Shown in pieces: positions 11,461-25,900 of a DNA stretch of 64,000 nt (the stretch's first letter is position 1; each line of letters begins with the position of its first letter). Position numbers and translations under genes: made by a program. The DNA is from Acanthosoma haemorrhoidale (taxonomy: Eukaryota; Arthropoda; Insecta; Hemiptera; Acanthosomatidae). The notes under the pieces are model-generated. The model did not search any database, was not told the DNA's origin, and worked only from the letters and a program-made list of their open reading frames with translations. Location of the stretch: contig OV884009.1 of NCBI GenBank assembly GCA_930367205.1, positions 102,507,189-102,571,188 on the forward strand, in the 5' to 3' direction.

Positions 11461-12139
11461 GTTCGAATGTCTTCAACAAAATAGGATAATGACAGGACAG
11501 AGACCTCCCGATCTCCGGCCGGGTGCTTATCCTCTAGTATATTCCAGTCAATATCTACTATATTTAGCTACCCTTTCACAAACCTTGGAGTCAGAGACAA
11601 AATTTTACAAGGGGTTCCATGTAGCCATTAGGTTTATATTTTCCAAGGGTTTGTTAGCCTATTTACAGTATTACATACATACAATATTAAATATTAAACC
11701 TAGATACAGTGTGATATCTATTTGATGAGTAAGAACTCGACACATTCCCTCTTCCTCCCTTTGCATAGCCAATTACACCATAATATTGGCCAGCCCCTGT
11801 GCTGTGATCAAAGCAATAGAATTGCAATTCTACATTTAAGCAACTACGAGGCAATTACCTGTATTTTTCAGCTGTTTGTTCGTTCCCCAATAGTGGTCAC
11901 GAAAATAATTATATCTATTTGGAATTTTATAGGATATTAAAAACCACCTAAAATTATGTTGATTATTTGTTGAATGATAAATGGAATAACAGTAAGTGTG
12001 AAAAAAGTTGGACCTATTTCACTAACTTCTAACTTTCTTCATGTCATAGTTCAGAAGCTGTTTAATATTGAACATTCCGCGATTTTTCCCCCATGGTTAG
12101 AGACAAATGGACAGACTGCAGTGAAAACATAAATACAAA
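11461..12139. other. AT-rich DNA, nothing recognised
   Basis: Small open stretches here have no family resemblance, poor coding composition and no splice or polyadenylation context. I see no feature I can support. Confidence 0.35.
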
Positions 12140-14240
12140 ATTTTTTTTTTTTTTTGAAAATGAAAATAAATCTTTATTAAAATGCTTACATGCTATCAAA
12201 ACAACGTATTTAAAGCAGTACTTATGGCTTCAGTTTTTTTTAAATATATTGTTTCTAAGGGGGGCAAAGGCTCTATAGCCAAAACCAATCAACTTGACAC
12301 TTTATGTTACCAACATACAACAAATAAAATGCTTGAATAAATATCAAGACCATCTCTCGCTATTGTACTTCTACACCCTTCGTTTCGTTTATATATATTT
12401 CAAAATTTAGTTAATGATTCACACAACAAAGTTTCAGTTGGTTAAAGATGAATTCTGAACCTTATATGAAGTTGAAATACCATGATCCTAACTACACCAA
12501 AGCTATCCATACCGTATCTAAAATCCTCCCTTTCGTCTGGGGACTCAGAGGGCCAGTTGTCCTGAGGTAACGGGTCCCAGCGCTTTTACTGGACCAATCA
12601 TATGTAATCTAGTAAACTGATTCAGAAAAGTTCAACAGTCCTCAGAACAAATACAGTCTCAATGAAAACGAACATCGGAATGGGCCTGGAACTAAAAAGT
12701 TGAAATAGTAGAGGAAATGGCAATATCCAAAACTCGACAGGATTCCTCGGCATAAGTGAGATTAAGGAAAATGGAAGTGGTCAATGCTTATTTATGCCGA
12801 GTTCCAAACGGCATCGGAGCAAAAGAAGATTTTGTATGGAAATTCCATTTCCAATGAGTATTTTAATAAAGAACAATATATTTCCCAAAGTAGAGAACTG
12901 GGATCCCATATCATCCAGGTTGATTAATGTGGTCATAAGCCTTTCAATTGGATAAGAGACCATCATACATATCATTACTTTGTTCAGTCCTGAAGATGAC
13001 TTAATTTTACACATGTTTAAGGCATTATCCATTTCCCATTCTAGGAACATCTCATGATTCTCATATCCATTTTTTTTATTTATCTCTATTCCTATTGGTT
13101 CTTTTTCAGTTAAAGTTTTGTATTCTTGCAGAAACTTGCAGCTGTAAATTTCGGAGCTGCTTATGATTTGAAATTACTCCCTTAATTTATTTTCAACAAT
13201 CTCATTTCTTATAATGATTTATGCATTTTAATGTTCTATTTTTTTAACAAATTCTTGGGAAGTTTTTCTAAATTGCACAATTTTTTTATGTACTCCAATC
13301 ACAAAGTTTTTTTTGTTTTTTAATTACTTTATTTGCTTCTGAATACAGTTGTTAATATTGAAATTGAAGGTAATTATAGCTGGGTTTTCTGTTCTGCTAT
13401 AACTACTAAAACCTGCTTCTTAGTTTTGATTGCTATATAAAATTGTAGATTTCACCTAGGTACTTTAGTGTGAAATATTCCGCTTTACTTTAGGAATGCT
13501 CTTATTTGCTACCTGTAGTGTTATTTATTGAAATGATTTAACTTACTATGAGGGCCACAGATAGGAAGATTTTCAGGGATAATATTTTGAAATAGTTCCC
13601 AATTCGCTTCAGTCAATTTCCATCTATTAGACCCCTTGGATAAATTATGAACATTTATAAACACTGGGCAGGCAATGGTCACTGCCAAAAAGTTCATTCA
13701 TGATCGTCCATTTCATTCTGACCGCTATGATATTCCAAAAACTGTGATCAATTGAGAATATGCTCTAGTAGCTGGAGAGAGGTGAGTGTTTGAGCTACGT
13801 ATGATAATGGGATGGTAGGGATTATTTCAATAAATTTATAAATATTACTATTGCTTTGACTCTTTAGTTAGAATACCCTGATCTCTTGAAGGGGGATGCC
13901 AGTTTAGGTCCCCTGTAATAAGAATGGCTTAGTTAGGTAAATTATTTCTTATAATGATATGTTGCACAAATCATTGGCACTGAAGTCTAAATTAGGTGGA
14001 AAATAAATGCTGCAGATTGCCATTTGATCCAGTAGATATACCTTAACTGCAATGGCTTCTAGATTTATACGAACTTTTATTTGATCAAAATAAATATTTT
14101 GCCTGGAAATAATTGCCAAGCCCTTGGGAGGTGAATCTGTTTCAGTCCTCCTCACTACATTGTAATTATTTAATGCTAACAAATGCTTATTAGTTAAATA
14201 TCTCTCTTGAAGTCATATGCACAACAGATCTGCTTTTGCG
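12140..14240 (-). mobile_element. Jockey-like LINE, endonuclease to 3' tail, degenerate
   Basis: On the minus strand the element opens with endonuclease sequence (14182-13949: VVRRTETDSPPKGLAIISRQ, then AICSIYFPPN), continues through the SDHS-type region, an RT N-terminal block (13050-12781: CKIKSSSGLNKV, with FSTLGNILFFIKI-like sequence) and RT-like debris to about 12440. A 3' UTR follows (AAGCCATAAGTACTGCTTT, near 12230) with AATAAAG near 12170 and a poly-A tail at about 12140-12155. The central RT motifs are missing, so there is an internal deletion. The 3' UTR matches the families at 9975 and 33130. Confidence 0.8.
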
Positions 14241-15567
14241 GTGAGTACTCTATAATAATACATGTTTTTAAATGCTATTGTTATTCCATAGTAAGAATGA
14301 CATAACTGGAGGCACTTCCATTCAAGTGATGCTGCATATCACCACCAGAACTTCTCTCGTGGCATCAGAAAAGCTAGTTAGGGAAGGATAGTTAATTTAA
14401 TAAATGTAAATAAAATTATTTCAATTATACACTATGGGTAGAATTCATTTCGCCGATTTCAGATGTATACATGTTGAAAGGCAATGGGGGCAACATAATG
14501 TAATAAATAAATAATGAATAGTATTTTCATCAAAGGATGACTATTATAAAAATTAAATTGTAATAAAACCACTGAACTTACAGCAACTTCCTGAAGTGAA
14601 AATCGAAGAGGCACATTTTGTAAAGTAAAATGGAAAAAAATAAACAAATATAGAAGTAAAAATTGGTAAAATCTAAAGTCTAAACAATCATTTAAATTTG
14701 TTCATGGCTATGAAAAAAGTATCTAATTAATTTCAAATCAAATAGAGATACAATGTATGCATGATTTAAAAAAAAAGCTGGCTTTTACCAACTTAAGATG
14801 GAACTGAATACTGTGGGTGATCAATTCAAAATCAATGATACATATTAGTAAAATACTTAATTATTATTTAATATAAACTTAAATTAAACTAGGTATGATT
14901 TTTAAATGTCTTTAATGAAGAAATATAAATTAGTTTATACATTGATAAATAAGAGAGTTTATTATAGTATTTGTTATTAAGGAATGCACAATTAAAATAT
15001 TAATATTAATCAGAAATATTCAAATATATGAGCTCATTAAATTTCTTAATCACTTAAAAATTCTTCTTCAAAATCATATTACAGAGTTTATTATTAATAT
15101 AACAGTCTTGGTGTATCGAGAAAAAAATTAAATAGTCATAAACTATACAATTTTCGAAATTACCTATGAACTAATACAAATAATTTAAGCAAAATACATG
15201 CCATGATTATTTTTTTATATATGGCACCCCACCACCAAAACACAACGCAAAATTTTTCAAATTTCCTTTTGTTTCATAGATGTACTAACTAAATGTAACA
15301 ATTTTAGATACTACACAAGCTGAGTTCCTTATTTTCACTGTGTAACAGACTTAGTTACAAAAAACTGTTAAATATCACTTCTCTTGTAGGTGTGCCATAT
15401 TTTTTAAACATAGAAGACTGCATACTTATTAGAAAATATAATTAGTTTATAAAATACATAAGAAATAGCAAATGATAAAGTTAATTACATCATTCATCAT
15501 AATATAAGAATGTTCACATATTTGATATTATTAAACAATGAGTATTGAATAAATCAAACATTTTTTA
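14241..15567. other. 3' flank and probable 3' UTR of Clc
   Basis: AT-rich DNA downstream (minus-strand sense) of the Clc stop codon. The part next to 15567 should be 3' UTR. A minus-strand AATAAA at 15092-15087 is one candidate polyadenylation signal. No protein-coding feature is visible. Confidence 0.45.
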
Positions 15568-15751
15568 CTATTGTTGTTTGATGCTATTTAAGGGAGATTG
15601 TTTGAGCTGAAGAATAATAGAGCGCATTCGAGAAACATCTTTACTAGTTCGGCTTGCCTTGGGATTAAAATCACATAATTTAGCTATGCGTTCCCACTCT
15701 GTACCAGGCTCTATTGCTCCAGTATCAGCCACAAATTGTTTTTCAGCATTT
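15568..15751 (-). CDS. Clc: Clc coding exon 5 (terminal)
   Basis: The acceptor TTTAATTTAG precedes the exon, and the AG left over from exon 4 completes an Arg codon. It encodes NAEKQFVADTGAIEPGTEWE through LNSIKQQ and ends with TAG at 15570-15568. This is the highly conserved C-terminal domain that contacts the trimerisation hub. Confidence 0.95.
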
Positions 15752-18700
15752 CTAAATTAAAAAAAAATATATATAAATTTTAATGACAAAGATAATTATC
15801 CTTTCTTTGCAGTACTGTATTTAATATAATCAAGACTTAATTACTTGTCACAGGGTGAATACTTATAGATAAATAAAACAAAATTAATGATTATACTCAG
15901 ATATAACCAGAACGGATCATTTATTCTTCACTATTGGCAGGATTTATGTTTGTTACTGATACATTCAAGTGGTGTAGGTGGATACTCTTGTTTGTCACTG
16001 AGTGGGTTAATACTCCAGCAGTTTCTTCCACCACAATTTTAAGGCCCTATTATTATTTTTTTACACTATTGTTATAGAAATAATTACGCTGAAAGATAGT
16101 TTAGTATCTAATATATATTGGAGGTAGAGAGAGAGAGAGAGAGAGAGACATCAGAGGCTGGTCATAAGCAGCACGTACCTTTGGTAGATGGATCTCACTA
16201 AATCTAGCTTAGAGTTTAGCAAGACTCTGGGAAACTGGGAAAATCAAGCAGTTCCTCCTGCCTAAGTTCTTCCTTCTCTGACTGCTGTCACTCCTCTTCT
16301 TCTGTCCCTTTCTAAGTCTCACAACTGACTTCCTCATTTGCCTTCGTATTTGCATTTTTAAGTAAATGATAAAAAAAATCTGAAGATGCTAAAAATGATT
16401 ATGTTTACTGAACAGTATTTTCTTCCTTCCTCTTCATACCTCTGTTGCTGAAATCCCTGTTGGGTCAGTTTTTTTTACCAATTTGCCCCCCTCCCCTATA
16501 TACCTCTGATGACTGGGAAACCTGGGGTAATACCCGAGGAAGAGAGAATATATTTATTGTGTAGAGTCAGTTTCTTCCAATTTGACCACACATCACTGAA
16601 TCTCTTTGAACATCCTTTAAACAAATCCCTTTTTACTGTTTACCTTTAGTAAAAATACCTTACAGTCATCTTGCCTGCTCTTCTCCATAATTACAATTTT
16701 TCCTTTATCTCTCAGTCTTACCAATTTCTTGGAAAAAAGCTTTAGTCCAACCTTTAAAAAAAAAAAAATCCTACATCACCAAACAACTATCGCTTAATCT
16801 CCTCCCTTTCTAACCTCTCCCAACTAAACCTTTTAAAAAACTATTTCGATCCCAAATCTCCGATTTCCTTGAACAGTCCTAAGTTCTCGACCCTTTCCAA
16901 TCTGGTATCCGTTACTCCACACATCACTTTCCGCTCCACTGCCAAAAACTTAGGAATAACCATTGACCAAACTCTCTCTTGGAACCAACATATCTCCCAA
17001 ATTTCCATTCGGTCAATAGGTACCCTGAAACTATTCCATCGCTCTCGCCATCTGCTCCTCCAACCTACACGTATAACTCCTTGTACCCTTCCTGATTTCC
17101 CCCCACTGTGACTATGGCTGTGTGGTGTATGGGGGTCTCCCAGTGGGCAAGTTGAAGCAAATCCTGAATTTCTTCATCAAATTTGTCTTTGGGACTCTGT
17201 GGCTCTCTCACTTCCCCTCCTTTCATGGACAATATCTTTTAAAAACCATCAATTCGCATCACCCACTCATGTATACAATATTTTACAGTTCAAATCTTCA
17301 GTCCATTCCTGGAACTCAAGATCCTGTCTCTCTGACCTTTACACTCCCTCCTGCCCACAAAACTGAGTATACGATCGGTCCTTCCTTGCTTGCTCTTCTA
17401 CCCTATGGAATTCTCTACCTCATAATCTCCACCATGCCTCATCCTTACGAACCTTCAAAAAAGCTCTCCTATTCCAACTCTTCCTCACCATCAATCCAAA
17501 GAGATGCTCGTTAGTCTTGGAATGATTTATTCATTCATTATATTATATCTCCTGACTTTTATTTTTTTTTAATTGTTTACTATATATAGAAAAATAGATA
17601 GATGTTGGATGCCAGCTTGTATGTCACTTTTTTGTATTAATCTATTAGTTTTTATTTAATGTCATACTGTATAGCCTTCTGCTTATTCTTAGATTTTACA
17701 GTGAATAATTACTTGTTCAAAAAACATTTGTTCCTTATGTATAACACCTCAATTCAATATTTATCACACATAATAAAGTATCAATTGATTAGATAATTTT
17801 TGTAATCATATTTTCTTCTTTTTAAAATGAATAATGGTGTATCCCTCTAATGGGTATTATATATTATGTTCTTATTTTGTCTGCCTGTAATGCCATATCT
17901 TAATAATTATACTCATTTTCCCATACACGAATGAGTAATTAATGTGCATTTTAGGTTTATTTGTTAATTTTAGTTTTTAGAGGTGATCTGGTGTCTGGAA
18001 ACTGCATAAATTAAAATTCATGTAAGATAAAATAAAGAAAATTATTTCAAGAAAAAAAAATTTAACAATCTATTGTACATTGCAACCAACGCTAAAGTAA
18101 AAGACTCCATTGTAAGGATAAATCAGTATGAAATTGAAATAAATAATTGATAGTTCTAAATTAATCCATTAAACAAATGAATGACATTAAAAATTAATAT
18201 TTTTGATAATAAACAACCATAAATCAAATTGAAATATTCTTCAAAACTCTCTTGTGGTCTAACACTATCTTTTCTCGAAGTATTATTCCCAGAATAATTA
18301 ATAATTTCGTAATTAATCGAGGAGAAGCCCCCCTCCCCCCACGAAAGTTAGTAGGATCAACTTAGAAAGAAAATAAGTAGGACATATAATTATTATGTTG
18401 CATAAAGTAATTTTATTATTTGTTAAACCAAATAATAATTTTGTCTGATAACAATATTATTTATCATGATAAGAATATTGCAAATCTTTATAAATAAAAA
18501 ATTTCAGTAAAAATATGACAAGATATGAACTGTTATATGACCTTATAAAATAACCAGACTAAAATTATCGAATACACAGAAATGAATATTAATAAGGAAG
18601 AGATACTTACTTTGCTGCCTCCCTGTGGCCATGAATATTGGGGAGAAAAGAAAAAGAAATATTCAAAAATATTTATATATTCAATGAGACCTTTTCTTCC

Positions 18701-21700
18701 ACTTGTGAAATTAATTATTAGAGTAAAATTGGAAATATTATTCTTTACAACAATATTAGTTCTTTTAGGAAGAAAAGGTAAAGAGCAAATAATAACTAAC
18801 TCTACAATAAAATTGGTTCTTATGAAATATATATCTTACAATAATGAAAAAAGTTGTGCGAGGTAGAAATCCTTTCTAGATGCGGTAATAGATAAATTAA
18901 TGAAACAGTAACTTAACCACTTAAAAACGAAAGAGCAGATAAAACTACATTGTTTTATACAATATTTCTTTGAACATACAACTAAAGGGCGAAACATTTC
19001 TGTTGTTGCCCAATGACATAATTTTATAAGGTAACTATTTTGTTTGGGTAATATGTATTACCCAACTGTATACGATCAACTTAAGGCCTAACTGGCTTAT
19101 GTAGCTGACCCTAACTCCAGTATTAATTGCCTATTAAGACTAGGACAGCTTTCGGCCAGGTCCAAATTTCTTGATCTTCTTCAGGTCTCACTCATCAGCT
19201 CATCGCCACTCTCACTCTTTGGCACATTGGCACTCTTAACGGCTCACCACCATTTATTATCTTGTATCAGGTGCTAAGGTCTCTAATCAAGAATCCTCTT
19301 ATGCAATGTTACTATGTTCATATGCTATATATAACGTGGTGAATTAAGCTTTCAATTTCGAAAGCCCTAACTTCTGTTACGATTTCCTTGTCCAACAGCT
19401 TGCTGCTATTTACCGAACCATCAAAGGGACATGATTAATACAACAAGGAACAAGGATTGATTTATGCGACATTTTATTATCACTTAAATCCTACTGGTTT
19501 GGTTGGTGGTGGGAAACTAATGAATAGGTATCCCAAACACATGTCAGAATAAACATTGTCTTTGATTAGCCAACACTTTAATAAGTGATACATAAAAAGA
19601 AATCATTGATCGATACGCTCTTATGTTTACCAGTGTATGCCTGGTGGCTTAACAACTATTAATTGAATGTAATTGTACACGCCAAAAATATCCAATACTG
19701 CAATAAATGGACTGTATAATAAGGATTGTCACAATCTTGCCACACCGGGGAGATAGAGAAAGAATACACTCACCTGGTCTAGTACCTCTGCCAGTTCTGT
19801 TCCTCGTGAATTCTCGTTGTTGCCGCTTAACACACTACTGCTTGACACCACCTTCAAGTGCTATACCAACAAGGTAATACAATATCTCATGACTAAGGCT
19901 CTCGATATATATTATTAATGGGGAATAATTATACTCCGGCAAGATAGCTACCAACAGGTGACTAAGACTACTAAGATTAGTCATATCCCCACTCTATCCC
20001 CCAAGTGGCATGTGACCTTGACTTAGAATGACATACTGGCGTGAACATAATTATCTATTTTAAGTTTAGTAAATAAACAGAGCCCCTGTGGAAGGGGCTG
20101 TATAATTCTTCCACCAGAGTAGAATCACAGTCTAAGACAAGTAATTTCAGCAGACCATCAGTGGGATAAAGCAAATTTCTGAACTCTGGAGTTAATCGTC
20201 CATTAGTCTAGTGCTAAAGAGCGAGTTGGCTGTTAATTTCACAGAAGTTATATTAATGTTTTAAGTTTCTAATGTTCTTGCTGATCCCAAAATAGTAGTT
20301 CTTCTTTCTACACTTGGTTTTCTCCAGGGCCACATCTAAAACCTAATTGAAGATAAGTGGGCTAAGGCTGCATCCAAGAAGACTCCCTATAGTTTTAATA
20401 TACTCACTAGATTTGTAATCACAGGTATGAACTATTTTCTTGGATTTTCTGTGAAGACTTAAAATAGCTGTGATAAGTCCACCTTTGACTGCCTCTTTTC
20501 TGTCTTAATGGTTTCTCGATGTTTTGTTTCTTTATTCCAGGAATGGCCTCAGTTAATATTTAAAAAAGTACATAAAGTTATCTTCTGTTTATAATTACTT
20601 TCTCGACTATCTATCGAATCAAAAATATTAGATCTAAAGCATCACTAGGATTTCTCAGTCCTCCGGGATTCACTTTTCTTTCCAAGCTAAATTCAGCAGG
20701 TGCTGCAGCATGTTGAGTTCATGATTGCTGGTTTGTTTAAACATTTTGAAGGTAATGCCAGCTGTTTTTCCTATCATGGCTTCTTCTATTTCCTGTTCAA
20801 ACAGAAAGTTGTCTTCTTTTCCATCAATTTTTTTCAATGTTATAGATGGGCTTATCTATTTTTTAGCTGCTGCATCTTTGGTTTCCAGCAGTTCCTTTAA
20901 GTACCTGGTTACTTCTCTTTTATCTTTTTTGGATCTGACAGCATTGTACCATTTTTGTTCCTGATAAATTTAGTTATTATGTACTAATAATTTTATTTTT
21001 GAAAAGTAAACCAATTGAAACTTCCATCTATCGGGTGTAATTTTCATAAATATTTTATTTCACTTTCTTCATTAAAATACTAATTTTGTATAAATAATTC
21101 AATAAATTGAGATAATCTACCAATAATATTAAATATTTCATAAATAATGAGCAACAGACAGAATAAGGTATTTTTAAACATAAAAATGAGATAGATTACC
21201 TATTTGCTGATTTTGTTTTGGCAATTAACTCTTCATGATGTTTGTACCATTCCTCCAATTCTTTTTTAGCTACCACTCGCCACTCTTCTTTCTTAAGATC
21301 TTCATTTTTGTCTAATTAACAATATAGTTATTATTTAGTATACATAATAATATATGTGATGGAAGGAATCATTGATCACAATTACTAATTCCCCAATAGG
21401 GTAGATTTATTTCAATAAAAAAATGTTTTAACTCTTTCTAAAAATAATAACTTTGATAAGACAAAGTTTATGAATATTATTAATATAGCTTATCTCTATT
21501 TACTCTATCTAAGAAAAAATAATATATAACTACTGAAAGGTTTATATACCTACAAAAATTTGCAGGATAAAATTAGTCAAGTATAAATCACTTCAAATCA
21601 ATAAACTCTTAACATCAAATAGCAAATACAAAATGTAAAGTTCCAAAAATTGATTGATGGAGTCTGAATAGCCATTTGAAAAGTCTTGTAGTAATTAGAA

Positions 21701-22843
21701 CTAAATATTGTCAAAAATAAAAATGTATTAATAACAAATATATTTATTGATTATGATAATAATGAGTATTAGGGCAACCATTGATCGTTGAAGAATTACT
21801 TTCAGCCCTGTATGTACATCGCCTTCATAACACTAATTTATATATTTTTTCAATGTCTAGCTTTAATGTCAAGTCTTTATGTAAAGAATAATATAGTGGC
21901 AATTTGTAAATAAACGCAGTAAACTCTTTTACATAGCATATGTTATACCTAAAGTTTTTTTTTTATACGAATGAATCCTTGCTGGATAAACAGATAATAA
22001 GAATAGATTAACTATTGAGAAGCTGTGAAGTTTACAATGAAAGATTAGGATTTGTTTAATTTAATTAAAATCATGATAGTCAGTTACCTTTCTCTTCTAG
22101 CAACAATTTTTGTTCTTCTCTCCATTTTTTAATTTTTTCTGGTTCTTCTCTAGGTGGCTGTTTCACTGGTATAGGGCTAACACTTCTAACATCTAGGATA
22201 AAAAAAAAAAACTTAATTGAATTTTCAAACAATAGTAAAGGCATCATAAAAGCTTTTCAATTTTTCCTTCCTAAAATATTAAGACAATATTTACACTCCT
22301 CAGGGATCAAGTACATTTTTTCGACCCAATCAATAAGGCAATAAGGCTGCTGGAATGTTGATTGAAGACAAAAGATTAATCAAGGGTAAGTTAATTCATC
22401 ATCGAACTGAGACTCTGATGCAAGAGACTTCTTGTCCACTAGCCACCAGCCACAAGTAGACAGCCCCAGCTCGCTGAATCACAAGCTTGGGATGCTCCTA
22501 CATTGAAGTCTCTGTTTCTTTGTTTCTGGGTGATTCTTATTGTAAAAAAATCCCACCACCTGCTCTGCTGGTAGAAACAATTGACGCTTACTTGTGGCAA
22601 ATCATTTTATTATGCTTTTACTGTACTTTCCGCTTCCTTCAAAAAACCTTTTTTTTTCCATAAGGTTTTGGAACTAGGCAGCAGGATTCGAGCCAGGAAG
22701 AGCATAAAAAGGTTGTCTTTTTGACTGTAGGAAAATCCACATTCCTTTGTGTATATTTTCTATGTATTATTTTAATATTTTCATTTAATATAATATTGCA
22801 AGATGAGGAGTTGAACACCTCAATATATATGTGTATAAAATCG

Positions 22844-22910
<67 letters not shown>

Positions 22911-25900
22911 CATAAATTAACATTAATATTATTAAATTTTACAATTAACCTGTACCAAAATAATTTATTTATAGCAAATTTTTCTTTTCTTTTTTAGTAA
23001 TGATACTCTATTATTATTGTTTTAGTCTCTAGTTGTTTATTTTACATTTCCTAATTAGACCAATTACTTAGGTTTAAATTTATTACTTAGATTTAAATTT
23101 ATTTAGATAATTCTTAGGAGATCATCATCCCAAAAGATATTTTTAATTTCATACTTAGTTGCTAAGTAAAAAATTATCTATATAGGGAAGAGAAATTGAG
23201 AAAGGTAAATAATATATTAAATAAAAAAATATGGAGTAAACACAATAAAAAAATAAATGGTAAGAAGAGATCCACCCAAGGGACAGACGTGTATCTTTGA
23301 GGACTTGGTCAGTTTTGATCCAGAATGTTTCTGTGATAACCTAGTTATACTCAACCTTTAAGTAAGACTTAACACAGTGACAGCTCTTGATAATAAACAT
23401 TTGAATACACAATTTATGAACAATTAAGTGAACTTAAATAGGTCTCATTGATCTTGCACAGATATAAGATACAAGAAGCTAAAGGTTAAAAATAAAATTG
23501 TATGTATTTAAGTCTTCACTGACCTGCAGAACTGTTTTTCAATGACCTGCCTATAATCATTATATTGTTACCATATTATGCTAGAAGCTGAGTGGATTTG
23601 TAAAACAATGTTGCACCCCTGTCAGCTTCAGCTTTTGTTATTACATCTAACACAATAATAAATAGATCGGATCTCTTGTGGATTTAGCAGACCTTGTTAA
23701 AAGATAAAAAAATATACTATTGTTTTAGATGATTTAAATATCCCACATAATCAATTGGAGATAACTGAAAATTTGTTATCTTAGAGCTGTCTAAAGCGCT
23801 TTTTCAATAAAGAAGAAAAATAAATTATCAGTGGTGGAAATAAAATAAAGCTGTTTTTATAATTTTAATAGTGAAATTATTGGGATGAAAAAATCCTAGG
23901 TAGCCTTGAAGTATCTTGCTATATTTTATTATAAATATTTGACAAGAACATCAAGATATGATACTGGATGGTAGCTGCAAAGAAAAGGGACTCCTGGCTG
24001 TTAAGAATATGCGTCATATGTTTCCATGAAACTATGTGTAGGGACTTGAGGTATCAATTATTGTTTGAATCAAGTCAAGTCAGTCTCTAAGATACAGAAC
24101 CTCTTTGTAAATTGTAACCTCGCAGTAGCAGCCATGTTATCAGACCGCATGCGTGATTATAATAAACAGTATTGTGAACTTAATGAGTGTCTTATTAATT
24201 ACCTACAATTGGTGACCTCAACGTGATCGAACTAAGTGCTTCAAGTGATTCCCAGCATGACGCCGCCGGAAGGAGAAAAATCTGAAGATAAACTTGAGGA
24301 CCAACCTGAGGTAACTAAAGTTTCAATTAAAATTCCTCCTTTCAGGGCCGATAAACCTGAATTATGGTTTTAACAAATAGAAGCCCAATTCAATCTTGTG
24401 GGTATTATCAAAGAAGACCCGAAGTTCTTGTTTCTCAGCTGGAAGCTAAATACATGGAAAATATATGGGACATTATTAAAGGTACTGAGACTAATAAATA
24501 TACTCTAGCTAAGGAGCGTCTTCTTCAGCTGTTTAAGGAGAGCGATAACCAGCAAATTAGGAGGCTGTTGACAGGTTTAGAGTTAGGTGATCTCAAGCTT
24601 AGTCAGTTGCTCCGTAAAATGCAGGCTTTGGCTGGTGGTGATATGAGAGACAAAATTCTGAGAACGGTGTGGTTGGAAAAACTTCCAGATTCAATAAAAA
24701 ATATTGTAATCATTAGCAATGAGACCTTAGATAAGGTGGCAGCTATGGCAGACAAAATAGCTGAGGTTAGCCCTCAGTCAAGTGCCTATTCTGTTAGTCA
24801 GGACTCAATTCTCAATGAACTGATGAAAAAATTTGCTAGTCTAGAAATCCAAATTTCTTCGTTGAATTCCAGAAATAGGTCTCGCAGCTCCATCCATAGA
24901 TTCTTTCCATTCGAGGCGTAGTTTTAGCCCCAAAGGAAAATTTAGTTATTTCCACCATAGATTTGGAACAAAATGCAGACCAGAGAAGTGTAAACAACCT
25001 TGTTCTTGGCAGCAGCTGTCGGAAAACTCCCACAAGCAACAGTAGATGTGGCCTCGGCTGTTGCTAACAATTCAGGCGGTCACACTTTTCGTTTATTTGT
25101 CCAGGATATAAAAACCAGACTAAAGTTTCTTGTCGATAGTGGGGCAGATGTGTCCATAATTCCGAAAAGATCAAAGTGTGACTGCCCTAGTAAAGATTTT
25201 GTTTTGTTTGCAGCCAATGGATCCATGATACCAACATATGGTGTACAAACTTTAAATATTGATTTGGGTTTGCACCGTCAGTTTCAGTGGCCTTTTATTG
25301 CGGCTAAAGTTAACAGAGGAATAATTGGTGCAGATTTTTTGGCCCATTTTAATCTTTTAATAGATTTAAAAAATAAGAAGCTTGTTGATAATGTCACAGG
25401 TGTACAGATTCGTGGTGAGATTTCAACGATTTCAAATGGTGACATCATTAGCACTATAGTTAAATTCTCAAAGATATGCTGACTTACTAGCCAAGTTTCC
25501 GAATCTGACCAAACCCAATTTAATACCTAGTGAATGCAAGCACAACATAAAACACTACATTCATACTACCGGGAAGCCTATTTATTCAAAAGCTAGAAGA
25601 CTCGACTCTAGAAAATTACAGTTAGTAAAGGAAGAGTTTCAATTCATGTTAAATCATGGAGTAATACGACCATCGAAATCCGAATGGGCTTCTCCTCTAC
25701 ATCTAGTTACAAAGGATGGTTCATTACGGCCCTGTGGTGATTTCTGCAAGCTTAATGACCTTACAGTTCCGGACCGCTATCCAATTCCTCGGATAGATGA
25801 CTTCCAGAGTAAGTTACATGGAAAAATAATTTTTTCTAAAATTGATCTTTTTAAGGCCTATTATCATAGCTGAGGAGCATAAATCAAAAACAGCCATTAT

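Noticed and set aside
18582..18866. 94-codon open frame in Clc intron 4
   Set aside because: Lys/Ile/Leu-rich composition as expected from AT-rich random sequence; no motif, splice context or homology I recognise.
22846..22905. AT run as a functional element
   Set aside because: Plain dinucleotide microsatellite; the open frame reading through it is an artefact of the repeat.
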